From Cladorhizidae sp. MBARI D1340-BT2 (Eukaryota; Porifera; Demospongiae; Poecilosclerida; Cladorhizidae): 64,000 bases of DNA. Positions 1 to 10,799 of the stretch are shown here, in pieces. The notes beneath the pieces are model-generated. The model did not search any database, was not told the origin of the DNA, and saw only the letters and a program-made list of their open reading frames with translations. The translations under genes and the position numbers were made by a program. Location of the stretch: contig JAQNBH010000002.1 of assembly GCA_028752905.1 (NCBI GenBank), positions 16,734,930-16,798,929 on the forward strand. The letters are read 5' to 3'. Position 1 is the first letter of the stretch, and each line of letters begins with the position of its first letter.

Positions 1-120
1 ACTGCAGAAGGAAGTGTTGTGAGTATATACAGTGCAGAAGATGAATAATGTTGGTAGACATGTATAGCCAAATGTTAACGATATTATTATTCTCAATCTC
101 GCAGTAGACATAATAATATT

Positions 121-264
121 ACAATAACCTTCTCAATAATGAAATGTATTCTCTCGACATTTCGACTAGGTGCTCTAGCCTTCATTAGAATAATTATTCC
201 TGGAGCACCTAGTCGAAACATCGAGAGAATACAATTTGAGGTTGATTATTGAGAAGGTTATTGT
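121..264. mobile_element. Foldback MITE (palindromic, ACAATAACCTTCTCAATAAT ends)
   Basis: Near-perfect palindrome of about 144 bp. The left arm begins ACAATAACCTTCTCAATAAT and the right arm ends with its complement. Arms meet near 190-205 (aataattattcc). Relatives in the window: 58501-58649, 58757-58907, 59015-59165 (full), 35585-35667 (one arm) and about 25592-25680 (diverged arm). It has no coding capacity. Confidence 0.85.
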
Positions 265-274
265 GATGCTATTA

Positions 275-556
275 TTAGCTATAGCTAATTACAGATGAGC
301 TAGCCACTCCAGCCAGACTCCATCTTCTTTTCTCTCTGGCTCTGCAAGCCTTGGTAAGCTTGAAACGTTCACCTTCAAGGCGAAGAGAAACCATCTGGCC
401 GTGCAAGGCCTCTCCTGGTGAACCATCCTTGTGTCTAACAGGACGGAAATCATCCAGACTGTTACAAGGTATGGCGTGTAATGGCCAGCTAAGAATTTGA
501 CTGCTCCAGCTGGCCATGTTTTCATTATAAGCTGCTAGCTGTATCTTTGAAGGCAC
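275..556 (-). pseudogene. Unidentified 93-codon open frame, also present in the right copy
   Basis: A minus-strand frame with protein-like composition (SLDDFRPVRHKDGSPGEALH then GQMVSLRLEGERFK). The equivalent at 59190-59459 has a small indel at the SLDD position that shifts the frame. I do not recognise the family. It may be an exon or fragment of a transposon protein. There is no sign of an independent gene. Confidence 0.3.
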
Positions 557-686
557 TAATCTTGCTTTGCACTTAATTAATGCTTATTGTTCTAGCTGGC
601 TAGATTTATAGCTAGAAAACATTACAACATTTTGCTACAATATTGAGCTATCTGGACGCTTACCTTTTCTGCTCTCCTGTTCATTC

Positions 687-1404
687 CAGTGTTTGCATTT
701 TACCCGGGTAAAACCTATTTAACCCAACCCAGTGGGTAAAACCTGTGTTTTAGGTATTTCTCCCAGGTTTTACCCCTATTTTACCCGGGTTTTTTTACCC
801 AGGTATTACCCAGTGATATAAAACACTTATTTGTAGCCCTGTCACAGCCCTGTCCCAGAGCCACAAGTGTCTGGGTGGTGGTGGACACCGGGGCTATTTA
901 AAAGGCAAGCAAATACCACAGGTCATCATTCACTGCTTACAGTTTAGTAAGTGTACTGCAATTACAAAAATGAGAAAGCCCAGAAACTCGTCTTCTGCCA
1001 CAGGCTCCTGCGAGGACCTCAAGAGATTGACTATTGAATCTGTTTAACTTGCATACCAATTGGACTTTAATCCCATGAATCTTGTTTAAATATTTAAATA
1101 AATCATTAAATAAAAAAATATATACTCTAGTAGACAACCTTGTCACTTGGTAAATAAATGCTGAGTGAAACACAGCTCCTGTTTTTGTCTAGTTCTTTAC
1201 AGTTGCCATTTATTGAATGTCTTACTTCCTGATTACAGAGTTAATTTCTTATAATATCTTTACAGTTTATAATAAATCTATTGTGTCTATTATTTTATCC
1301 TGGGTTGTATCCATGTTTGAGTAAAACCTGGGTAAAACCCGGGTAAAAGGTATTTAACCCAACCCGGGTTACACCCAAGCCCTGGGTAAAACCTGCGAAC
1401 TCTG
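687..1404 (+). mobile_element. hAT-type MITE, 718 bp, with 8-bp target duplication
   Basis: Imperfect terminal inverted repeats: CAGTGTTTGCATTTTACCC at the left and the complement of CAGAGTTCGCAGGTTTTACC at the right. It is flanked on both sides by the exact 8-bp duplication GTTCATTC (679-686 and 1405-1412). Both ends are rich in GGGTAAAACC and TTTAACCC motifs. It is non-coding. The hAT superfamily is inferred from the 8-bp duplication and CAG...TTYGC ends. Copies occur at 23235-23926 (inverted) and 59574-60263. Confidence 0.9.
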
Positions 1405-1460
1405 GTTCATTCTCCTTTTTTTACCCAGACTAGCACATTAACACACCCTTTTTGGTTAGG

Positions 1461-2808
1461 TTAACCCACTCACCGTCATAAGCGTATATATACGTCCAAA
1501 CCACATAATTATCGGTGAAAAATCATTAAAAAATCAATCGTTCGGTTGTAAATTAAGATATGAATATCAAAAAATAGCTCAATTCTTGCTCTACGTACGT
1601 GCCGAATATAAGAGCCGTACGGGTTCGGTAACTAAGGTAAAGTAAAATTGAAATCGCTGACCGTTCATAAGTTGGAAATGATGGTCAGACTAACTTTAGA
1701 CCAAGTTCTTTCTAGGATTCAAGACGACGACTACGTCCTATCAGAGGACGAAAGTAGCAGCGAGGAAGGTGAAGTAATCTATTCCTAACTTGGGAAGAGT
1801 AGCATTGATCCTGAAATTGTGCTATCGATGGGTGGGAGATACTTTTTGGACAATTTTCTGGCGAGAGCGGTGCCGCTCGATAGTCTGTTTGGGCGGAGGA
1901 GAGTCTAGCAGTGACGAAGAAGACTATGCCAGTGATTTTTGTTTACTTGCTAGCTAAGTAGCTAGCAAGTAAAGCATGTTCTGGATAGAATTGTTTAGCA
2001 GTTCTTTCGTCATATATAAATTCATTAGGTCGAGGAGGCAATACTTTTTGTTTATGTTGACATTATTCTTTTTAGGTATGGTGCAACCAACCCCTTCACT
2101 GTCACCCTTCCTCAAAGCCACTTCTTGTGGAGTTCTTATTCCTTCGGTTCATACTCATTCAAGGCCTGTTGGTCAGCGTAGTCGCAGAACTAGAGGCAGT
2201 AGTAGAGCTAGGAGTAGTCAACTTGGACGTCTGAGTACACGTAGTCAAGTAACTTCCAGTATATTCATTTGGATACCTCAATGGCTTCTTGTACCAGTCA
2301 TGTTTGATGATACATACATTGTGTACCAAGTGTTATAAGAGTAAATGAAATGTGAAAATATATATTCCTAGATGGTGTCTATACATTACATTGTGGTAGT
2401 GTGTGTAGTGTATGGTAGTGTGGCACAATGATGTCTTCTTGTATGCTGGCCAGTATCTTATCAAGCCTCCTTCACTGTCTGAGTGGCTGAAAACAACTTG
2501 ATTATATACCATACTAGAGGGGGAAATGAAATAAGGCCATATACGTGTGTGCACGTACATAGATCATATTACTACAATTGTTAATTATCTGTGAAACCAG
2601 AACTCAAAACTTCTAATTAGATTCATGACATTGCGGTTTGTTTCTATGGCAACTGTAGGTTACCACAATGTTGGTCATTATAAGGGCTTTCATGTGAACT
2701 ATGGTTGCTAAGGACTTTAGTCAACCTTTGCTGAAATAGCATTGCATATGTCTATGCAAGTCAATTTTTGGTAATTTTTCAAAATAAAGTCAACGGTGAA
2801 AGGGTTAA
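1461..2808 (+). mobile_element. piggyBac-like non-autonomous element A with TTAA target site
   Basis: Bounded by TTAA at 1461-1464 and 2805-2808. Short inverted ends are CCCACTCACCGTCATAAGCG at the left and the complement of CCCTTTCACCGTTGACTTTA at the right. Inside, 1678-1787 encodes MMVRLTLDQVLSRIQDDDYV then an acidic run (LSEDESSSEEGEV). This resembles the N-terminus of piggyBac transposases and ends at a stop. No catalytic DDD domain remains. The right copy of the duplicated intron has no insertion at the matching place (near 60311). Confidence 0.82.
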
Positions 2809-3129
2809 GCTATCTAGAATCACACGCAAGCTTGGACTTATGGTGCTCAAGTTACGTGGCGTAGAGAAATACAGGAGTATCCTATATTGTCTAGAAATAT
2901 CTTAAGAATGGTAGACTATTGTCTTAGCTAACTTCCATAATTACACGCTAGCTAGCTCTACTCAACTGGAGTTGGCTTACTTTGATAATTGATAGAAATC
3001 GATAGGATTTCTCTTGAGAGGTAAGCTATTGGAGTAAGGGAATGTCATTCTCTGCCGAAGACTAGCTACAATTTAACTTACTAGTCTGGATACCAGCCGC
3101 AATGCTAGCTGACCGCAATTTCCGATGTC

Positions 3130-3390
3130 TTAGAGTTGTGATGACAGGTTGTCACAAGTTTCCGTGGAAACAATGGTGGCGTAAGGCTCATGGCCAAACA
3201 TGGCAAACTTTTCAACTTCTCTTGCCTCTAGTGAACTTGGGACGGAATAATAATTTAATCCTTTAGGCACTAATAAGTTGACAGAGGCAGAATTTTCTTT
3301 TTGGATCACCACTGACCAGTTATGCTTTAGTATAGTTGGTGACTTCCTCTTCCCCATAAATCCGCTGAATGATTTTTTTAAAAAGACCAT
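3130..3390 (-). pseudogene. Unidentified minus-strand frame conserved in both repeat copies
   Basis: 86 codons including TILKHNWSVVIQKENSASVN and EVEKFAMFGHEPYATIVSTE then TCDN. The copy at 60469-60696 keeps most of the frame with few substitutions. The composition is protein-like, but I recognise no family. It is likely a remnant of a transposon gene rather than a host gene. Confidence 0.3.
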
Positions 3391-3562
3391 CCCTCCCCCG
3401 CTGTTTTGGACAGTGACAGGTTAATGTTGTGGGGGTAAAGTTCATATTGCGTTCACTGTTTGACTCGTGAAACGGCTTCTCTGGGACTATTGAGATGCCT
3501 TCTCCTATCCTCAGGGAGTGCGTGCTAATAGCACTGTAAGAACACACTTTGTGCTGTTTTCG

Positions 3563-3692
3563 GATATCCAGACTTGGGTGGAGCTGTAGTCGAGTGAGTG
3601 GGTGGAGCTGTATTCGAGTGGGTGGGTGGAGCTGTAGTTGAGTGAGTGGGTGGAGCTGTAGTCGAGTGAGTGGGTGGAGCTGTAGTTGAGCG
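3563..3692 (+). repeat. 24-bp tandem repeat
   Basis: About five units of a 24-bp motif built on GGGTGGAGCTGTAGTCGAG. The matching array in the right copy (60914-61052) has about six units, so copy number differs between the two copies. Confidence 0.85.
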
Positions 3693-3846
3693 AGGAGTTG
3701 GAGGCTTCAGAAAGCTCGAGAGCCAAGAACAGCAATCGCTAAAGCGAGGCAGCAGCTGGTCGCCAAGTCAACCAGCTAATCCTCATCTAGAGCAACAAAA
3801 TTACCAATGCATGTTCACACGAATGCAAATGATGCAGATCTGTGTC

Positions 3847-4388
3847 ACTTAGAGTAACCGGTCAAGGGTTTGCATCACTTAGAGGAACCGGTCAAGTATT
3901 TGCGTCACTTAATTAACTGGTCAAGTGTTTGCATCACTTAGAGTAACCGGTCAAGTGTTTGCATCACTTAGAGTAACTGGTTAAGTGTTTGCATCACTTA
4001 GAGTAACTGTTCAAGTGCTTGCATCACTTAGAGTAACCGGTCAAGTGTTTGCATCACTTTGAGTAACCGGTCAAGTGTTTGCATCACTTTGAGTAACCGG
4101 TCAAGTGTTTGCGTCACTTAGAGTAACCGGTCAAGTGTTTGCATCACTTTGAGTAACCGTTCAAGTGCTTGAATCACTTAGAATAACCGGTCAAGTGTCT
4201 GCATCACTATGAGTAACCTGTTCAAGTGTTTGCATCACTTTGAGTAACTGTTCAAGTGTTTGCATCACTTAGAGTAACCGGTCATGTGTTTGCATTACTT
4301 AGAGTAACTTTTCAAGTGTTTGCGTCACTTAGAGTAACCGGTCAAGTGTTTGCATCACTTAGAGTAACCGGTCAAGTGTTTGCGTGAC
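3847..4388 (+). repeat. 30-bp satellite array (CACTTAGAGTAACCGGTCAA type)
   Basis: About 18 units of a 30-bp motif with core CACTTAGAGTAACCGGTCAA. The same satellite occurs at 13355-13668, 15676-15862 and 61206-61511, always in the same orientation. The array here ends exactly where the TTAA foldback element begins. Confidence 0.9.
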
Positions 4389-5249
4389 TTAAGGGGGGAC
4401 TGCACCTGAAACCACCAAAATTTGAACGCATTTTTGTAGCCATCATAACTTTCCCTCCCTTTCTTCTGTGAAGATACTTTTGATACCAACTTGTTGCTCA
4501 TTCTGTGTGCTTTAAGATGATATGTGAAATGTCTCTATAGGCATATTTTCTTAGAAGATACATCCAAAAAGGCAAGGGTCACTCTAAAAATTGCACCCCC
4601 CAAACTGCGGCGAGGATATTTCCCAAGTGCCTGGTCTACAGATGCCCAAATTTGGTTTGTAGCTTACCAAGACATTTAGCTGTGATATAACGGAGGCATA
4701 TTTTTCAACACATCTCTTGTTCATTAGTTCTAAGGCATTTCATTTCCAACCACACAAAATAAACGCAAAATCGGTGACAGTCACCTCTTCTAATCACCAT
4801 AACACGGCAATGCTTCAAGTTTAAAAAAAAATCAACCCGTTATATCACAGATCACTAAAAGAGCTCTCAAATGAATCGTCAAATATTGAAATTGAGTCAA
4901 GTGTGGCAAAGTTATGTTCGCCGCAAAATCAGAACAAAATAGATTTTCAAAATTCCTGCCAATAATGTGTTGAAGGAGGGACAGTTGCATTTTTTGGGGA
5001 GAGTTACCCACATGTATTCCCCCCCCTTTTTCTTCTTTGGTTACCACTTTATAACTCCATAGATTCCGTAAACTTCATGGTATGGACTTGATATATAGCT
5101 CAAAAGATAGGCCTCTCTTTGTGCTCTCTGTTGATACTAAAATATTTTTCATAACTATAGCCAAGTTACAGGAGCTACAGTGGAGGGAACCTCAAAAACC
5201 TGAATGCCTGAACTGGCAGTATAAATATCTCCTGATTGCCAAGTGCTAG

Positions 5250-5556
5250 AGAGTTGAAATTAGCACCAGTGGCTAGAGGAGGCCCTACTCTATTCAATGA
5301 GTGTTTTTATTAGGCGTTAAAATCTAAGTACGTGGTCAAGCGCGTGGGTGGAAAATGAATTACGTTAATAATCCATAAAACTCATTTTCCGCCCGGCGCT
5401 TGACCACCTACTTACATTTTGGCGCCTTATGAAAACACTCATTGAATAGAGTAGGGCTTCTCTAGCCACTGGTGCTAATTTCAACTCTCTAGCACTTGGC
5501 AATCAGGAGATATTTATACTGCCAGTTCAGGCATTCAGGTTTTTGGGGTTCCCTCC
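5250..5556. repeat. Internal palindrome of the foldback element
   Basis: Arms around 5250-5385 and 5388-5545 are inverted copies of each other. They share AGTTGAAATTAGCACCAGTG, and the centre lies near the GGAAAATGAATTACG / CATTTTCC segment. Related shorter palindromes lie at 47375-48022 and about 54110-54530. Confidence 0.82.
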
Positions 5557-5763
5557 ACTTAACCGCTTCACCGTCATAAGCGCATAGAAGCGCGAGATTG
5601 AGTGACCGTCGCGTTAATAATTATTAAAAATCAACCGTTGACTCTACATATTCAAAACTTACCGTAAATGTGCACGATGGACTGTTCTATTTCACCAAAA
5701 AATTTAAGAACCGTAGCACGTAGGTAACTATGACGTCAAACAATTTTGAATTCAAGAAAAATA

Positions 5764-6600
5764 ATGGCTGAAAGATTTGACCGTGCTCGCGTGTTAGAGC
5801 TCTTGTTTGATGGCGGTTTCGACCTCTCTGACTATGATAGAGATGAAGATGATGAAGGTCAAGTGTCTTCCTTCCTTGGTGATGAGGTATTAGACCCTAA
5901 GGTGTTGGCAGCTTTTTGTCCAGAGCTTTAACTTCAACTCCTCAGGATGTTGGACCAAACACTTCAAGTGCCAGTGCTTCTGATGGAGCTTTTATGACTC
6001 CTGATGAAGAGTATGAGTTGCTTGGTAAGTATGAGTAGATATCTATAGAATGGAATATAATATTTGAGCTATCAAACAGTGAGACATAATAAGCCAGAAA
6101 TATATATCACTAGGTTATAAAGTTCATAATAATAATCTTTTATATAGGTTTAGCCACTGATCTTGAATCTGCTGAACCTCTTGAGTGATCCTGCAAACTC
6201 TCCTCCGAGTGGTCCTGCAAACTTCCCCCCAAGTGCTCCTACAATCTCTCCTCCTCCTTCATTTGATGTAGTTCCATCTTCTGACTCAGAAGTATCACTG
6301 TTACCTTCTGATCGCTGAGACAGGGGGCGTGTGGGATGCCGAGGCCGAGGAAGAGGAAAAGGAAGAGGAAAAGGTCAAGGAAGAGGAAAAGGCCAAGGAA
6401 GAGGAAAAGGCCAAGGAAGAGGAAAAGGTCAAGGAAGAGGAAAAGGCCAAGGAAGAGGAAAAGGCCAAGGAAGAGGAAAAGGTCAAGGAAGAGGAAAAGG
6501 CCAAGGAAGAGGAAAAGGCCAAGGAAGAGGAAAAGGTCAAGGAAGAGGAAAAGGCCAAGGAAGAGGAAAAGGCCAAGGAAGAAGTCGAGGCCAGAGGTAA
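5764..6600 (+). pseudogene. piggyBac-like transposase N-terminal remnant
   Basis: First segment (5764-5931 and on in a shifted frame to about 6025) is acidic: GGFDLSDYDRDEDDEGQ. A later segment (6150-6320) is Pro/Ser-rich (SDPANSPPSGPANFPPSAPT). From about 6331 an RGRGRGKGRGKGQG repeat follows. Such acidic and then RG-rich N-termini precede the catalytic core in many piggyBac transposases; here the core is absent. Frame breaks are visible. Family level is inference from context and TTAA ends. Confidence 0.5.
6345..6592 (+). repeat. 18-bp minisatellite (GGAAGAGGAAAAGGCCAA)
   Basis: About 13 units of an 18-bp motif, alternating AAGGTCAA and AAGGCCAA variants with an apparent 54-bp super-repeat (one GTC unit then two GCC units). 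All six frames are open here because 18 is a multiple of 3, so several overlapping frames are artefacts. Confidence 0.92.
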
Positions 6601-7676
6601 GAGGCACGCGACCTTTTGTCACTGCTCTCTTTGTGGTGTTAGCCTTTGTGCTGTGCGTGGAAGGACATGCTTCAGGGAATTCCACACACTCTCTGCCTAC
6701 TCGCACTAACTTCCTTTTCTCTTCGAGATTTTCTTTGTATTGCTTTTGTAGTAGTATGTACATGTGTTATGCATGTACATGTATACTTCTTTTCTTTATC
6801 ATTTATGCATGCAGACATGTGTAGTACACGTATGTTTTCTTGATGAGTCTTTGCTTTATTGTGCCTTTCTGCAAAATCTTGAAATTTTCAACTTTCAATA
6901 CAGCCAGACCTTCCTCGTGGTGCTTGACAACAGTCAATACTCTTATAGACTGACAAACATGGCTATATCCCGCAAAATAAAAAAATTAGGGCATTCAATA
7001 TTCATAAATTATGCCCAAAAATGTACATGCTGTTTGCAGTTCGATAAGCGACCATATTTTAGTATTTGATCTGAAAAACCATAAAATATACTTGTAATAG
7101 TCGATAAACGCAGTCATAAAAAGTATTCTAATCAAAAATGGTTTGTGGTTTGGTTGCTAGGCAACATATTTATCACCAAGTTGATCAGTAACTCTTTGTC
7201 AATCATGTGATATGCGGTTGCCGGGGACTTTTCTGAACCAATGATCAGATACAAAAATTAAAGTAAAAATAGGTCAAAATCTCAAAATGAAGTCGACGGT
7301 GAAAGGGTTAAGGTCCAGTAACTAGGCTATAGTTATACCTATGAAAAATATTTTAGTATCAACAGAGAGCACAAAGAGAGACCTATCTTTTGAGCTATAT
7401 ATCAAGTCCATACCATGAAGTTTACAGAATCTACAGAGCTATAAAGTGGTAACCACAAGTTTATTTGTTTTAATTTAAAAAATGGTGCTGTCCCCCCCTT
7501 TAGTGTTCCTTGTTGGTTTCTCTTCAAATCAATAAGAAATGCATGGACAAAAACCATCATAACTTTGAAATGGAGCATCCAATAGCTCTAAAACTTTAGA
7601 ATTGGCTAGTAGATATGTACAGCAACAGTTTGAACTGATAAAATAAAATAAAAACTCCAAAGTTTTTCAGGTGTAG

Positions 7677-7700
7677 TCCCCCCCCCCCCCCCCCCCCCCC
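7677..7700 (+). repeat. Poly-C tract
   Basis: Run of about 24 C next to the right TTAA of the foldback element. It is an expansion of the CCCC at the element end and a likely sequencing or assembly weak point. Confidence 0.9.
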
Positions 7701-7989
7701 TTAAGATACAGTAGGAGCCCACAAAAAGTTCCAGTTCCGTTGGCACTTCTGGCGAACTCATTCCAATGCTGTTAAGTAACGAAGAAAAAATTCCATTCCA
7801 ACGGTGAAGAATCGTTTTTCTTCGCTTTTCAAACTCGTTCGTGGTTCAATTAGCTCGCCCTTGTTTGCGCAGTCGCGTGTCACAGTTGCCTGTATTGTAA
7901 TCTGAACCAGAAACACCCACTTCATCAAGAAGTGAGTCAACCTGTACCTAGCTAACAAGCTGGGAGAAACACAATTTCATTGGGTCCAA

Positions 7990-9440
7990 ACTTCTAGCCC
8001 TTGGACGACTCATTTATGCTGCCCAGTTCATTCATCCGATGAAGAGAGTGACAACGATAGCTCCTCTGACAACCATACCTTTACAGAAGAAGAAGCAACA
8101 GCTTTCTATAAAGAATGGGTCTCGAGTCAGCCAAAGTCTGTTTGCTATCATTCTTAGGACACTTTCAGGATAAGATTTAGACGGACAAATATAAGCAGCT
8201 GCTAATGAGGCAGGATCTGTGGTTGGGTTCAGTAACCACTCGATTCGATAATGGAGGGATTATTTTTACAATTTCAAGGGAGAATTTGCTGGTTCTCTGA
8301 GAGGAAAGCACAAGTGGCCCTATGTAATGGATGATGAGGAGTGTCGCTCGAAAGCACTGACATGGTTGCAACAAAATGCACATGAAAAAGGTCAACCAAC
8401 CATGACAGCTGTCCATGATTTGCTTCCCTGCTCTCTCCTGGCCTTCCTCGTAGCATAATTCCTCGCACTGCTTGTAAGTGGTACATTATCTTGGCTTCCA
8501 TCCTACATCGTACGTAAGGGTGTGTGCGTCGATGGTCACGACAGAGAAGATGTAATTGAGTACGGGATGATGTACTTACGATAAATTGAGGTATTGGAAT
8601 GCACACATTTGCCACCACCACCACAGGGATGGAAAATTGGAAGCAAATGTGTAGGTTCCAATACTGCCTTAAGAAAGCTTGTGCTTATTTGCCCGAATGA
8701 AGGACCATCGTGGCAGTGGGCTGAAGCTACTATTTGACCAAAATCAATTGGACGTGGGATTATGGTGAGTGACTTTATTACTGAGCGTCATGGTTATCCA
8801 CAGCTCAAATGAGGAAGAACATGAGCAAGCAAAGCAATTTTATCCAGCCATTACAAGAGCTTCCAGGGGTTTGTTCAAGTATGGGACCCAATCTGAAGGA
8901 TACTGGAACTGTGAAAAGTTTCTGATTATTGCAGTTGAAATAGCTGAAACAAAATATCCTAGTGAAACACACTCAATAATTTTTATCTTTGACCAAAGCT
9001 CAGGACACACTGCTTATGCTGATGATGCTTTAATTAAATGCTCACAGGATGAACGTAAGTGATGGTGGCAAGCAACCAAAGAGGCGAAACACATACTGGG
9101 ATGGAGTGATGCAAGTGATGACTATAGCAAGTGGCCAACCAAAGGGCTTACGAACAGTCCTGGAAGAGCGTGGTGTGGACACCACTGGCATGGTCAAAAC
9201 TGAGATGATCAAAGTCCTGGAAAGCATGCATGATTTTAAGACCCAGAAAACTCGAGTGGAGGAGTTGGTTTCCAGGCACAAGCACAGGTGTATTTTCCTT
9301 CCAAAATACCATTGCGAGTTAAAACCTGTTGAATGGGTTTGGGGTCAGGCAAAATGGTTGACACGTACTAACTGTGATTCTACATTTGGAGCACTTGGAG
9401 AAAATCCTTCACCCAGCCTTGGATTCAGTTAGTCTTGAGT
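7990..9440 (+). pseudogene. DDE (IS630/Tc1-like) transposase pseudogene
   Basis: Several frames together read a DDE transposase. Upstream fragments are NAHEKGQPTMTAVHDLLPCS (about 8374-8433), then YVRKGVCVDGHDREDVIEY. From 8803 the frame holds GLFKYGTQSEGYWNCEKFL and IFIFDQSSGHTAYADDAL (second catalytic Asp). From 9049 it holds DGGKQPKRRNTYWDGVMQV, GLRTVLEERG and LPKYHCELKPVEWVWGQAK (catalytic Glu). At least three frameshifts and stops separate these parts, so it is inactive. A second copy is at 62550-63315. The superfamily is judged from the D-QSSGH and CELxPxExxWG signatures. Confidence 0.8.
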
Positions 9441-9893
9441 AGGTACAGAAGTATTATTGAAGAGTGAGGGAATATCATCATGCGTACCATGAAGGAAAAA
9501 CAGGAGGTGTTGAAGTAGAAGCTGCTGTGAAATTACATCGTTGTGTTCCGGAAAGAGAGCTATAGGAATCATTTTTTTGACTTTACAGATGTTTAGTGAA
9601 TTGAGAACATATTTAGAATTTTGTAACTCAAACATAACTCGTTGCCTTAAAATTACTAATTTCAATATAACACCTTTTGCAAATTAACAGAATTAGAGAA
9701 ATCATTCCACAAGAAACATGTGATGCATCAATATTCATGAGATGTTGCCATAGCAACCCAAATTTAAGCCCACACAATTTAAGACCCACTGTTCTTGTTT
9801 TCACTGAAAATGAAAGGCTAATTTTTTTGTAGTAATTAGTTAGTCATTTATGTAAGCAATACCAAAAGGGAAGTTTATGGCTTCTTGCAGTAG

Positions 9894-10275
9894 AGGATTA
9901 AAACACCATCAACAATTAATAATAATAACTGTGGGACTAAAACACCATCAACAATTAATAATAATAACTGTGGGATAAAAACACCATCAACAATTAATAA
10001 TAATAACTGACAAAAACACCATCAACAATTAATAATAATAAATGTGGGACAAAAACACCATCAACAATTAATAATAATAACTGTGGGACTAAAACACCAT
10101 CAACAATTAATAATAATAAATGTGGGACAAAAACACCATCAACAATTAATAATAATATCTGTGGGACTAAAACACCATCAACAATTAATAATAATAACTG
10201 TGGGATAAAAACACCATTGACAAAAACACCATTAACAATTAATAATAATATCTGTGGGACAAAAACACCAGACAG
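9894..10275 (+). repeat. 39-bp AT-rich minisatellite
   Basis: About 9-10 units of a 39-bp motif containing AAAACACCATCAACAATTAA and then TAATAATAACTGTGGGA. The array recurs at 63868-64000 and runs off the right edge. Confidence 0.9.
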
Positions 10276-10799
10276 ACTCAAAAGACAACTCTAGGGGGTT
10301 CTCTGGAACGATCAATGAGAAATGGCCGAACTTTTGCTAAAGTGCAGTGCTTCTTTGGTTGCCGTGGGCAGCAAGGGTTATAGCTCTCTTCACTTTGCTT
10401 CCAAATATGACCCAAAAAAACTACGAGCTCATGCAGACGATATTCATGAGATGCTGCCATAGCAACCCAAATTTAAGACACACTTTCTTGTGTTCACTGA
10501 AAATGAAAGTTATTGTAGTAACTAGTTAAAGTCATTTATGTAAGTACTGTAATACCAAATGGAAGTTTGTGGCTTCTTGCACTGTATGCACACCGACACA
10601 GTTATCTGTTGGCCAAAATATCGATGTGTTAATGCACATGTTTGCGGTGAGGCCTAACATTCTACATTATTAGACATTACTTGTTACATACAAAAAGCTT
10701 ACTAGCTAGGGGTTGCTAGAGGTTAAGTTTTTTTAAGGCACGTCCCGATAAGCTACTAGACGTACTGTAAACTCTTCAACCTTTCTAAGGCCAGGCCTG
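10276..10799. other. Intron sequence without recognised gene
   Basis: A stretch similar to 9700-9870 recurs at 10445-10575 (AGATGTTGCCATAGCAACCC-like, AATGAAAG, ATGTAAG). This suggests the 39-bp array sits inside a duplicated segment. Nothing coding was recognised. Confidence 0.5.

Larger units (their letters stand above)
5559..7311 (+). mobile_element. piggyBac-like non-autonomous element B with TTAA target site
   Basis: TTAA at 5559-5562 and 7308-7311. Ends are CCGCTTCACCGTCATAAGCG and the complement of CCCTTTCACCGTCGACTTC, matching element A. It retains a piggyBac-like N-terminal reading frame from 5764 (MAERFDRARVLELLFDGGFD, then acidic). After a GTAAGT-type donor near 6025, a Pro/Ser-rich exon runs into an Arg/Gly/Lys repeat. 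No catalytic domain follows, so it is a derivative that moves only if helped by an active relative. Confidence 0.8.
4389..7704. mobile_element. Large TTAA foldback element with a piggyBac-like element nested inside
   Basis: TTAA at 4389-4392 and 7701-7704 flank inverted ends. The left end reads GGGGGGACTGCACCTGAAA; the right end reads TTTTTCAGGTGTAGTCCCC followed by a long C tract. Internal arms pair: 5040-5170 is repeated inverted at about 7315-7450 (GATATATAGCTCAAAAG motif). A second palindrome spans about 5250-5560. Element B (5559-7311) is inserted into it. The right repeat copy keeps only the left part (61512 to about 62548). Confidence 0.8.
43..9990 (+). repeat. Left copy of a large direct repeat (SDAD1 intron, copy alpha)
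   Basis: Sequence 43-5415 and 8656-9990 reappears in the same order and orientation at about 58930-62545 and 62550-64000. The match covers the hAT-type MITE, the 24-bp and 30-bp tandem arrays, the left part of the TTAA foldback element, and the DDE transposase pseudogene. Present only in this left copy are a piggyBac-like insertion (1461-2808), about 180 bp near 2900-3080, and the segment 5416-8655. Confidence 0.88.

Noticed and set aside
3847..4388. Regular 30-bp repeats resembling a CRISPR array
   Set aside because: Units are directly adjacent with no unique spacers, and the genome is eukaryotic; this is a satellite.
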